Shown in pieces: positions 37,801 to 46,357 of a DNA stretch of 64,000 nt. The notes under the pieces were generated by a model, which was not told the origin of the DNA, did no database searches, and was given only the letters and a program-made list of their open reading frames with translations. The stretch comes from Paucidesulfovibrio gracilis DSM 16080 (GTDB lineage: Bacteria > Desulfobacterota > Desulfovibrionia > Desulfovibrionales > Desulfovibrionaceae), in assembly GCF_900167125.1 (NCBI RefSeq), contig NZ_FUYC01000004.1:62001-126000 (forward strand), given 5' to 3'. Made by a program: the position numbers and the translations under genes. Position 1 is the stretch's first letter, and each line of letters begins with the position of its first letter.

Positions 37801-38199
37801 ATGTCCAATGTCCGCAAAATGCCCGGCAACGCTTGCCGCTACTACGTTGCCGGGCGGTGTAATTACCATGAGCGGCTCAATCCCGGATACGATGAATCGT
37901 TGCGCTGTCGTTTTTTGGTGCAATGCGAGGATGCATTCGACGCTTTTCTTGACCGCGCCGAGGCGTTCGCCTTGAGTCAGGAACAGACCGTGGCGTTCTG
38001 GAACCGTCGTTTTCAGAGATTGCAGGAGGAAGGCTGTTTTTGCCCCGACTACTGCTATTCTGAGGATGGCGGGGATCAGGGCTGTGTCCATGGGTATGGA
38101 GATGTTTGCATCCTGGCGCTTCCGAAATGTGAAGGGCGGTGTCGACGTTTTGTCCTCATTCCGGAAGTTTCGGACAACAATGATTACAAGGAGAGTTGA
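37801..38199 (+). CDS. Cys-rich hypothetical protein
   Basis: 132-residue soluble protein with thirteen cysteines or so. The N-terminal GNACRYYVAGRCNYHERLNP has a Cys-x7-Cys pattern with a nearby His, like a CCCH-type zinc knuckle, and a C-terminal cluster reads EEGCFCPDYC and then CEGRCRRF. Such patterns suit zinc or iron-sulfur binding; no known domain fits. A 7-bp hairpin CAGGGTG/CACCCTG (37773-37791) ends at the ribosome site GGAAAGG before ATG 37801. The next gene begins 3 bp after its stop. Confidence 0.75.
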   Translation: MSNVRKMPGNACRYYVAGRCNYHERLNPGYDESLRCRFLVQCEDAFDAFLDRAEAFALSQEQTVAFWNRRFQRLQEEGCFCPDYCYSEDGGDQGCVHGYGDVCILALPKCEGRCRRFVLIPEVSDNNDYKES

Positions 38200-38202
38200 T
38201 AA

Positions 38203-39000
38203 ATGCTGCTGCATTTTCCTCAAATGCATCCGGAATGCGTTCCGGGGGGGCCGGTCTCCGGCGTGCTTTTTTTCAATCCCCGAGGCGGCGAAGCTGATGA
38301 GCAGTGCTTCACTCCTTCGAATCTGCCTTTGAATTCCGAGGCGGCTTCCCGGCTGCTTGATGACTGCATTCGTTTTGGAGAACAATTCGTCAAACCGGGC
38401 GAGATGGCGGCCTTTGGCCGGTTGCAGAGCAAAGATGGGCGCTCCGAAAGCTCGTCGGCCCTGGAGCGCGAACTCCGGCAGCGGCTTGCCGGTGAAAGTG
38501 CGTCTACTGGAGATTCCGATGCTCACCTTGCCAAGGCTCAGTTCCTTTTGCTTCTGGCTTGGGCTTTTGAAGAACGAGCCATGGAGCTTCAAGGGTTAAG
38601 CCATGGTATTGCCCAAGCCTGGAGCCAATTCGGAGGGGCTTTGGGTGTGGATGATGCGGATTCCCGCGACCAGGCCGAACTTCAATTGGGAAATGTCATA
38701 GGAAATACCCAGGCTCCGGCGGTGGATGCGCCTACGCTTCCCTGGCAGATGCTGTTGGAGGCTGTTTGTGTTTTTCTTCCCGAGACTGCCGTTTTAGTGG
38801 TTCGGGATTTGGAGATGGTTTCGTTTATGGAAGAACTGGATTTGGAATGGAGTTCCATGCCGGAACTGGCTGACAAAGGGATCGACGCTCAGGGCGTCGA
38901 AGTACCGGCTTGGCGGGTTTTGGGACTGTCGAATGCTCCTGCAGAGCGTCCGTTTTTATCGCGTTCTGTGCGCCTGGCCGTGGTTCCTTGCAATGATTAA
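38203..39000 (+). CDS. Hypothetical protein
   Basis: 265-residue soluble protein that I do not recognise. The N-terminus contains PGGPVSGVLFFNPRGGEADE; the middle is strongly helical (LAKAQFLLLLAWAFEERAMELQ), and the end is Trp/Val-rich with VPAWRVLGLSNAPAERPFL. No signal peptide or catalytic motif is visible. It starts 3 bp after the Cys-rich gene and precedes a HAD-type phosphatase by 21 bp, so the three are probably one unit. Confidence 0.75.
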   Translation: MLLHFPQMHPECVPGGPVSGVLFFNPRGGEADEQCFTPSNLPLNSEAASRLLDDCIRFGEQFVKPGEMAAFGRLQSKDGRSESSSALERELRQRLAGESASTGDSDAHLAKAQFLLLLAWAFEERAMELQGLSHGIAQAWSQFGGALGVDDADSRDQAELQLGNVIGNTQAPAVDAPTLPWQMLLEAVCVFLPETAVLVVRDLEMVSFMEELDLEWSSMPELADKGIDAQGVEVPAWRVLGLSNAPAERPFLSRSVRLAVVPCND

Positions 39001-39021
39001 GAGAATGGATGGGATCTTTTA

Positions 39022-39693
39022 GTGTTTTACCTGAACGAGTTGACGAGCAGTGATCTTCTAGATGGAGTGCGCGGAATCATTTTTGATTGTGACGGTGTGT
39101 TGATTGATTCCCTCAACGCCAACATTTGGTATTATGATACCCTGCGGGAACATTTCGGCCACCCGCCCATGGACCAAGAATTGCGGGAGTATATCCACGC
39201 GCACACCATGGACGAATCCATACGCAAACTGGTTCCGCCGGAACAGCTTGAAGCGGCCCAGGCGTATCAGCAGGCTTTTGACTATCGCCGTGCCTTACCG
39301 CATATTGAGCTGGAAAAGGGACTGCGGGAGGTGCTGAGCTGGATGCGCGGTGCCGGACTTCGGATGGGGATCAATACGAGCCGAACCGACACGTTGGATC
39401 TTATCTTGGAGTATTTTGACATCGGCGAATTTTTCCATCCCGCCATCACGTCGTATAAAGTCGCACGACCCAAGCCCCATCCGGAGGGTATTCATGCCAT
39501 CTTGGAATCCTGGCGGATGCGGCCTGAGGATGTGATTTACATCGGCGATACAAAGGTGGACGAATACAACGCCGAAGCCGCCGACGTCCGACTCTGGTCA
39601 TTGAAGAACCCCTATCTCAAGGCAGAGATGATGATCCCCGATTATTGGACGCTGCTCGCTTACTTGCGACGGACCTACGGATTTTTCGGGTAG
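39022..39693 (+). CDS. HAD-superfamily phosphatase (phosphoglycolate-phosphatase-like)
   Basis: 223-residue HAD hydrolase. Motif I is DCDGVLIDS with nucleophile and general acid Asp (about residues 22-30), motif II is the Ser/Thr in INTSRTDTL, motif III is the Lys in YKVARPKP, and motif IV is IGDTKVDEYNAE. A helical cap lies between motifs I and II. Substrate not predictable. The start is GTG 39022 behind GGATGGGA. Confidence 0.88.
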   Translation: MFYLNELTSSDLLDGVRGIIFDCDGVLIDSLNANIWYYDTLREHFGHPPMDQELREYIHAHTMDESIRKLVPPEQLEAAQAYQQAFDYRRALPHIELEKGLREVLSWMRGAGLRMGINTSRTDTLDLILEYFDIGEFFHPAITSYKVARPKPHPEGIHAILESWRMRPEDVIYIGDTKVDEYNAEAADVRLWSLKNPYLKAEMMIPDYWTLLAYLRRTYGFFG

Positions 39694-39796
39694 CCGTGCG
39701 TTCAAGGTGATTGGGACTTGATTTGTAACGTCCAGTGTGCGAACCTTCAACACGTAGAATTGACGGCTGGTAACGGTCGTCCGAGGAGCAAATACA

Positions 39797-40087
39797 ATGG
39801 ACCTCGTAATTCGCGGGCTTGCGCAGCTCATCCATGTCGTCCTTTTCGGATATCAACTCGTGGTCATTGTGGCCGCGCTGATCACCTGGGTCAATCCTGA
39901 CCCTTACAACCCCATCGTCCGCACGTTGCGTGCTTTGACAGAACCGGTATTCTACCGTGTCCGCCGCTGGTTGCCCTTCGTGTACGTCAGTGGCATCGAC
40001 CTTTCCCCGGTCGTTGTCATCCTTGTTTTGGGATTTCTCGACTACGTCATCCCCGGCAATCTGATTCGACTGGCCATGCACGTCTAG
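39797..40087 (+). CDS. YggT-family membrane protein
   Basis: 96-residue integral membrane protein with two hydrophobic helices (about 10-32 and 68-87) and the family segment LITWVNPDPYNPIVRTLRAL, then TEPVFYRVRRWLP. YggT proteins lie near divIVA-like genes and cell-division genes in many bacteria, as here where a DivIVA-like gene follows after 19 bp. AGGAG precedes ATG 39797. The 103 bp before it hold no gene. Confidence 0.92.
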   Translation: MDLVIRGLAQLIHVVLFGYQLVVIVAALITWVNPDPYNPIVRTLRALTEPVFYRVRRWLPFVYVSGIDLSPVVVILVLGFLDYVIPGNLIRLAMHV

Positions 40088-40106
40088 CCTGCATGGGAGG
40101 GCCACA

Positions 40107-40610
40107 GTGAACCTTTCCAAGATTGATCTGTTGAACAAGCGATTCTCACGTTCTCCCCTGGGATATGCTCCCCGGGAGGTGGATCAATTCCTTGTGGAGG
40201 TTGCCGAGGCGTTGGGGGAAGCAGCGGACAGGCACCGTGAACTGGGGCGCAAGGCCAAGCGGCTGGAAGCGAGGCTCCAGGAATACCGGCAACGGGATGA
40301 GACCCTGCGCGACACCCTTATGAGCACCCAGAAGATGGTGGATGAACTCAAGGTCGCGGCAGGCAGGGAGGCGGAGATTGTGTTGCAGGAAGCCAACTCC
40401 AAAGCGCGATCCATCGTGCAGCGTGGCCATGAGCGTTTGGCCCAACTGCATGATGAGATTGAGGCGCTCAAGCGGCAACGCAATCAGTTTCGTATTCAGG
40501 TCAAAGGATTGGTGCAGGCCCATTTGGAATTATTGGAGGGCCGGGATCCGGAACAGGATCGCCTGGAGGATTTGGAATCCCGTGTAAGTTTTTTGAAAAA
40601 GGCGGAGTAG
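40107..40610 (+). CDS. DivIVA-domain protein
   Basis: 167-residue protein with an N-terminal DivIVA membrane-targeting segment (LSKIDLLNKRFSRSPLGYAP, then REVDQFLVEVAEAL) and a long coiled coil from about residue 40 to 150. DivIVA proteins bind curved membrane at poles and septa and recruit other proteins; the Gram-negative members are less studied. The start is GTG 40107 behind GGGAGG (40095-40100). Linked by short gaps to YggT, DUF167 and DUF465 genes. Confidence 0.9.
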   Translation: MNLSKIDLLNKRFSRSPLGYAPREVDQFLVEVAEALGEAADRHRELGRKAKRLEARLQEYRQRDETLRDTLMSTQKMVDELKVAAGREAEIVLQEANSKARSIVQRGHERLAQLHDEIEALKRQRNQFRIQVKGLVQAHLELLEGRDPEQDRLEDLESRVSFLKKAE

Positions 40611-40613
40611 CGA

Positions 40614-40925
40614 GTGGACTCGGCTGGCCCCTTGAGAAAAATCGGTGACGGCTCCTGGCTGTTGCAGGTTTGGGTGCAGCCCGGAGCCAAAAATAACGCT
40701 GTTTCCGGGTTGTATCAGGGATGTGTGAAGGTTCGATTGGGCGCACCGGCCGTCGACAACAAAGCCAATAAGGCTTTGGTTCGGTTCATGGCCTCCGCCT
40801 TTGGTTTGCGACAGCGACAAGTGTCGCTTCGCGACGGACATGCCGCAAGGCGTAAGACATTGCTGATTGAGTCGGAAAACGAACCTCCATGGGAGAAGGT
40901 GCTCTCCATGGATGCGAAAAAGTAA
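40614..40925 (+). CDS. DUF167 (YggU-like) protein
   Basis: 103-residue member of the YggU/DUF167 family of unknown function. The signature is visible as VWVQPGAKNNAVSGL near residues 19-33, then VKVRLGAPAVDNKANKALVRF. GTG 40614, 3 bases after the DivIVA stop, is the only start that keeps the family N-terminus. Often found beside YggT and DivIVA genes, as here. Confidence 0.9.
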   Translation: MDSAGPLRKIGDGSWLLQVWVQPGAKNNAVSGLYQGCVKVRLGAPAVDNKANKALVRFMASAFGLRQRQVSLRDGHAARRKTLLIESENEPPWEKVLSMDAKK

Positions 40926-40948
40926 TAACCTCAACCAAGGAGAGGCTC

Positions 40949-41179
40949 ATGGAACAGGCAGATCTCGGTTTGATCGAGCGTTACCAGGAGCAGGATTCCG
41001 AACTACGAGCCCTTTGGGAACAACATCAGGAATACGAACGCATTCTGCAAAAGTATGAGGGACGACCCTACTTGAGTCCCACACAGATGCAGGAAATCAA
41101 GCAACTGAAAAAGAAGAAGCTTGCCGGAAAGACTAAGTTGCAACAGGTGTTGCAGCAGTATCGCGAAGCGGAGGAGTGA
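40949..41179 (+). CDS. DUF465 (YdcH-like) small helical protein
   Basis: 76-residue protein, highly charged and almost entirely helical, with the family pattern [20 protein letters not shown] and [20 protein letters not shown]. The function is unknown. GGAGAGG precedes ATG 40949. ilvB begins directly after its stop, with the GGAGGAG ribosome site of ilvB inside its last codons, so the membrane/division genes and the branched-chain genes may be transcribed together. Confidence 0.85.
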   Translation: MEQADLGLIERYQEQDSELRALWEQHQEYERILQKYEGRPYLSPTQMQEIKQLKKKKLAGKTKLQQVLQQYREAEE

Positions 41180-41180
41180 T

Positions 41181-42875
41181 ATGGAGCTGACAGGGGCGCA
41201 GGTTTTGCTGAAATGCCTGGAAAAGGAAAACGTGAAGACGGTTTTTGGATTTCCCGGCGGGGCTGTTATCGATATTTACGATGAGCTGCCCAATTTTCCT
41301 ATGGAACACATCCTGGTTCGTCATGAGCAGGGAGCCATTCACGCGGCCGACGGGTATGCCCGTGCTACCGGAGAAGTCGGGGTCTGCCTCGTAACGTCCG
41401 GCCCGGGAGCCACCAACGCCGTGACGGGGATCGCCACGGCCTATATGGATTCCATCCCGGTGGTTATCTTTACCGGACAGGTGCCCACGCCTCTTATCGG
41501 TAATGACGCATTCCAGGAAGTGGATATTGTGGGAATCACCCGCCCCTGTACCAAGCATAATTACCTAGTAAAAGATGTGAAGGATTTGGCCCGGGTGGTG
41601 AAGCAGGCATTTTATCTGGCCCGCTCCGGCCGTCCCGGGCCGGTCCTGGTGGACCTGCCTAAGGATGTCATGCAGGCGACATGTGGTTTTGAATATCCGC
41701 GCAATGTGCGTATGCGTAGCTATAATCCTAATTTACGGCCGCATTCACGCCAGACCAAGAAGGTCGCCAAGTTGTTGCAGGAGGCTGAACGGCCGCTGAT
41801 TTATTCCGGCGGCGGCGTCATCAGCGCTCAGGCGCACCGGGAGCTTACTTGGCTGGCTCGGCGCCTGAACATTCCAGTAACCTCCACACTGATGGGGTTG
41901 GGCGCGTTTCCCGGTGACGATGAGCTTTGGCTCGGCATGCTGGGAATGCACGGAACCTACGCCGCCAACATGGCCGTAAATCATTGTGATTTGATGCTTG
42001 CCATCGGCGCACGCTTCGATGACCGTGTTACGGGCAAGATCAATACTTTTGCTCCGGAAGCCACCATCGTGCATGTGGATATCGACCCCACATCCATTCA
42101 GAAGAATGTGGCGGTTCATGTGCCGCTTGTGGCCGATTGCAAGAGCGCTCTTTCCTCCCTAAAAGAGGAGATGGAACCAGGACTCGATGTTGCGGCCTGG
42201 ACCGCAAAGCATGCCGGATGGGTGGATCGAGTTCGTTCTTGGGCCAAGGAGCATCCATTGACCTATGCTCCGTCGGAAACAGGTGCCATCAAGCCGCAGT
42301 TCGTTGTGGAGAAGATTTACGAGATCACGAAAGGTGATGCAATCGTTGCTACGGAGGTCGGGCAAAATCAGATGTGGGCTGCTCAGTTCTATCGTTTCAA
42401 GTCGCCCAACTCTTTTTTGTCTTCCGGCGGCCTTGGCACCATGGGATACGGCTTTCCTGCTGCCTTGGGGGCGCAGAAGGCTTTCCCCGACAAGTTGGTG
42501 GTCAATATCGCCGGTGATGGTTCCATCCAGATGTGTATTCAAGAAATGGCCACGGCTGTCTGCAACGACCTGCCCGTGAAGATCGTTATTTTGAACAACG
42601 GGTACCTCGGGATGGTCCGGCAGTGGCAGGAGCTGTTCTACCGTAAAAATTATTGCCAAACGTGTATGGATGCCCAGCCCGACTTTGTTAAACTGGCCGA
42701 GGCGTATGGAGCTGAAGGCTACCGCGTCACCGAGTCGGGGGACGTGGAGTCGGTGTTGCGACAGGCTTTTTCCTCTTCAAAGCCCGCTATCGTGGATGTG
42801 CGGGTGGAAAAAGAGGAAAATGTTTACCCTATGGTTCCGGCCGGGGCTTCCATCACTGAAATGCTGCTCGTCTAG
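41181..42875 (+). CDS. ilvB: Acetolactate synthase large subunit
   Basis: Thiamine-diphosphate enzyme for the first common step of valine, leucine and isoleucine synthesis, 564 residues. Visible signatures are [15 protein letters not shown], the catalytic E49 in [28 protein letters not shown] and the ThDP motif [11 protein letters not shown] ending [15 protein letters not shown] 41181 is preceded by GGAGGAG. ilvN follows after 11 bp. Confidence 0.98.
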   Translation: MELTGAQVLLKCLEKENVKTVFGFPGGAVIDIYDELPNFPMEHILVRHEQGAIHAADGYARATGEVGVCLVTSGPGATNAVTGIATAYMDSIPVVIFTGQVPTPLIGNDAFQEVDIVGITRPCTKHNYLVKDVKDLARVVKQAFYLARSGRPGPVLVDLPKDVMQATCGFEYPRNVRMRSYNPNLRPHSRQTKKVAKLLQEAERPLIYSGGGVISAQAHRELTWLARRLNIPVTSTLMGLGAFPGDDELWLGMLGMHGTYAANMAVNHCDLMLAIGARFDDRVTGKINTFAPEATIVHVDIDPTSIQKNVAVHVPLVADCKSALSSLKEEMEPGLDVAAWTAKHAGWVDRVRSWAKEHPLTYAPSETGAIKPQFVVEKIYEITKGDAIVATEVGQNQMWAAQFYRFKSPNSFLSSGGLGTMGYGFPAALGAQKAFPDKLVVNIAGDGSIQMCIQEMATAVCNDLPVKIVILNNGYLGMVRQWQELFYRKNYCQTCMDAQPDFVKLAEAYGAEGYRVTESGDVESVLRQAFSSSKPAIVDVRVEKEENVYPMVPAGASITEMLLV

Positions 42876-42886
42876 GAGGCTCGACC

Positions 42887-43366
42887 ATGAAACATACGCT
42901 TTCCGTTACAGTGGAAAACGAGCCCGGAGTGTTGTCCAGGGTAGTGGGATTGTTCAGTGGCCGTGGTTTCAATATTGAGTCCCTCAACGTAGGGCCGACA
43001 TTGGAACCGGGCGTCTCCCGCATGACAATCACCACCGAGGGCGACGAGCAGATCATCGAACAGATCGTCAAACAGCTCAGGAAACTCGTGACCGTCATCA
43101 AGGTCCGGGATCTGACCGAACTCAAGGCGGTGTCGCGCGAAATGGTCCTCGTCAAGGTGAATGCCGAAGAGGGCAAACGCGCAGAAATTCTACGCATCGT
43201 GGACATCTTCCGCTGCAAGGTCGTGGATGTGAGTCTTGACGAAATGACCATTGAATGCACCGGGGATGCCGGTAAGATTGAGGCCATTGTGGATCTTTTG
43301 ACTCGGTTTGGGATCAAGGAATTGACCCGCACCGGAGCTACCGCATTGAAACGCGCCAAGCAGTGA
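42887..43366 (+). CDS. ilvN: Acetolactate synthase small (regulatory) subunit
   Basis: Binds valine and controls the large subunit. The 159-residue protein has an N-terminal ACT domain (LSVTVENEPGVLSRVVGLFS, RGFNIESLNV) and the C-terminal IlvH half with KAVSREMVLVKVNAEEGKRA. TAGGAGG lies before ATG 42887. The large/small pair is standard; no valine leader peptide is seen upstream because the cluster has no gap before ilvB. Confidence 0.97.
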   Translation: MKHTLSVTVENEPGVLSRVVGLFSGRGFNIESLNVGPTLEPGVSRMTITTEGDEQIIEQIVKQLRKLVTVIKVRDLTELKAVSREMVLVKVNAEEGKRAEILRIVDIFRCKVVDVSLDEMTIECTGDAGKIEAIVDLLTRFGIKELTRTGATALKRAKQ

Positions 43367-43393
43367 CGAACTGGGCCGTTGAATCGTTTGTGA

Positions 43394-44467
<1,074 letters not shown>

Positions 44468-44492
44468 ATTCTTATTAGATATGTTCGCATCG

Positions 44493-44526
44493 GCGCCGTT
44501 TCTCAGTAGAAACGGCGCTTTTTTTT
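44493..44526 (+). terminator. Terminator of the ilv unit
   Basis: Perfect 11-bp stem GCGCCGTTTCT/AGAAACGGCGC with CAGT loop and eight T, 26 bases beyond the ilvC stop. Confidence 0.93.
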
Positions 44527-44557
44527 GGGGGGCGGTGTAGGATCGTGCGTGAGTACA

Positions 44558-44586
44558 TTGTTAACAAGGTTTTTGTATTTTATATG
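44558..44586 (+). promoter_or_regulatory. Putative sigma-70 promoter with overlapping palindrome
   Basis: TTGTTA (44558-44563) and TATATG (44581-44586) are separated by 17 bases; each matches consensus at four of six positions. The -35 lies inside the perfect palindrome TTGTTAACAA (44558-44567), a possible operator. It stands 36 bases before the ATG of the small Cys-rich gene at 44622. Confidence 0.45.
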
Positions 44587-44621
44587 GTATTATTTGTATA
44601 GTTGTGATGTATAGGAGGGAT

Positions 44622-44873
44622 ATGGACCATCTGAAAAGGCTGAGACACCGCTGCTGCACGTGTGATTACGCGGTTGCGGCCTCCCGCGCCTTGGCACAGG
44701 GGTGGGTAGATTATTTGCCGGAAACAGTGACGTTTTATTGTTGCAGGCTCCATACCTGGAGTTCTGGGGACATGACAGAATGTCCACATTGGAGTTCCAG
44801 CTACGATGGATTTGATGCTTTGAAAGCGAATTCAGCCCCTGGTGAGGATTCCGAGGAATCCTCAGAGCCTTGA
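44622..44873 (+). CDS. Small Cys-rich hypothetical protein
   Basis: 83-residue protein with seven cysteines: RCCTCD near the start, YCCRLH in the middle and TECPHW later. The pattern could bind iron-sulfur or zinc but fits no family that I know. ATG 44622 follows AGGAGGG very closely; GTG 44604 and ATG 44607 in frame are alternatives. The C-terminal codons contain a 10-bp hairpin TGAGGATTCC/GGAATCCTCA (44843-44864). It has its own promoter-like sequence and lies alone between the ilv terminator and convergent trmO. Confidence 0.65.
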   Translation: MDHLKRLRHRCCTCDYAVAASRALAQGWVDYLPETVTFYCCRLHTWSSGDMTECPHWSSSYDGFDALKANSAPGEDSEESSEP

Positions 44874-44895
44874 TTCAAGACGATCGGCCCTTCAT

Positions 44896-45285
44896 TTAAA
44901 TGGCCGGTTTGATGTCCACCACCGGAGTGCCGTCCAAAGCTTCCAATGGTGTTACCTCAAGGTTCAGATTCGAAATTTTGGTCAATGTGACTTCATGCAG
45001 ACCGATGGGATTGGGGCGGTCCGGGGAACGTGTACTGAAGACTCCGCGCTTGGGGATGTTCACGTTGCCACGGGGATGGACCCGGAGATACGTCCGGTCG
45101 GACTTGTGGAACCAAGTCAGAAGAATCAAACGGCTTCCAGGTTCCATGCCGTCCAGAGCGTCGCGATATTCAGGCAAGATAGAAATTTCAGCGCTGGGCG
45201 CTCCTTCCGTGCCTTGTTTGGGCGCTTGATCCCGGGTTTTGATCATTGAGTGGACATAGCCGATGGGGGTAAGCGTGTATTCCAT
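44896..45285 (-). CDS. trmO: tRNA (N6-threonylcarbamoyl-A37) N6-methyltransferase TrmO
   Basis: 129-residue member of the TsaA/UPF0066 family, which methylates t6A37 to m6t6A37. Typical signatures are LTPIGYVHS at the start, the RSPDRPNPIGLHEV motif that binds S-adenosylmethionine, and LEALDGTPVVDIKPA at the end. AAGGAG before ATG 45285. The substrate modification is made by TsaD, encoded at 752-1819. Some family members may have other substrates. It is the last gene of the minus-strand unit. Confidence 0.9.
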   Translation of the reverse strand: MEYTLTPIGYVHSMIKTRDQAPKQGTEGAPSAEISILPEYRDALDGMEPGSRLILLTWFHKSDRTYLRVHPRGNVNIPKRGVFSTRSPDRPNPIGLHEVTLTKISNLNLEVTPLEALDGTPVVDIKPAI

Positions 45286-45330
45286 AAGGACTCCTTGATT
45301 CGGCAAGGTGCGGAAGTTGAGCGAGCGGTT

Positions 45331-46302
45331 TTATTGCTCGAAGTGGTCGAAACCACGTGACTCCATGGGGGCGTTGTTGTGCCGTATGCCGGGCGTAGCG
45401 GACAAGGTGCCGATGTATGTCGCTTCAGGGATGGCCGCGCAGAGGGTGGGCAGGCTTTTCGTGTCGCATGCACCAAGGAGACCGTAATCTTCTCCTCCGA
45501 GCCAGACGGACCGAAGCGCTTCCCGACGGCTTCCTTCTGCCCAGCAGAGCAGTTCTGGATCCAGATTCACGGTGCCGAAGTCCAGATCCGCGCCGTGTGC
45601 CTGTGGGCAATGTCGGAGGAAACGTGGGAGGTCGCGGGCAAGCCCATCGGAAATGTCCATGCAGCCTCGCACTCCAGCCAGGCCTGAGAGGATTTGTCCC
45701 TCCGTGACTCGAGGAGTGGGATGGAGGTGCGCCGCAACACTGCGAGGCCAATGCTCCAATGCCGCTGTTCCCTTTTGCTCCAGCATGTTGAGACCCAGAC
45801 GGGCCATTCCGGGATTTCCTATCACAAAAAGGGCGTCGCCCGGATCGGCGTTGCCTCTGGTGAGGAGCCTGCCGGATTCGCCTGGTTCGCCCCAAATGGT
45901 CAGGCCGATCCCCAGTTGGGCGGACCGGCTGAGGTCGCCGCCTGCAAGAGTCAGCTCATACGTTTGCGCCAGTTGGCTCATCCCCTGGAAAAAGCGGGGC
46001 CAAAAGTCATCAGGAAGTTTTTCGGGAATCATAAGTTCCAGGGTAAAGGCCCGCGGAACGGCTCCCATGCCCGCTATGTCGCTTACGTTAACGGCCAGCG
46101 CTTTGTAGCCGATGTCTTCGGGGCTGAAATACGCACGGCGAAAGTGGATGTCCTCCAAGAAGAGGTCCGTGGAAAGGCACAGGGTTGATCTCGCCTGGAT
46201 GATGCAGCAATCATCGCCACGGCCCAGGACGACATTGTCGGGCTTTTCCGGGAAATAGTGGTCAATGAGGCGGAGAAAATCATCTTCGGAACGTAAGGTC
46301 AC
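45331..46302 (-). CDS. thiL: Thiamine-monophosphate kinase
   Basis: Phosphorylates thiamine monophosphate to the diphosphate cofactor used by IlvB and others. The 323 residues fit ThiL and its AIR-synthase fold: GRGDDCCIIQ (ATP and metal Asp pair), STDLFLEDIHF, NVSDIAGMGAVPRA, AGGDLSRS, CMDISDGLARDL and GGEDYGLL. The start is GTG 46302 with AGGAG six bases upstream. It has a 45-bp gap to trmO and 55 bp from the helicase gene on the same strand. Confidence 0.92.
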   Translation of the reverse strand: MTLRSEDDFLRLIDHYFPEKPDNVVLGRGDDCCIIQARSTLCLSTDLFLEDIHFRRAYFSPEDIGYKALAVNVSDIAGMGAVPRAFTLELMIPEKLPDDFWPRFFQGMSQLAQTYELTLAGGDLSRSAQLGIGLTIWGEPGESGRLLTRGNADPGDALFVIGNPGMARLGLNMLEQKGTAALEHWPRSVAAHLHPTPRVTEGQILSGLAGVRGCMDISDGLARDLPRFLRHCPQAHGADLDFGTVNLDPELLCWAEGSRREALRSVWLGGEDYGLLGACDTKSLPTLCAAIPEATYIGTLSATPGIRHNNAPMESRGFDHFEQ

Positions 46303-46357
46303 GGTGGCTCCTGAATAATGGATGCATAAAAAAATAAGTGTATCCTGGGCGACTACA

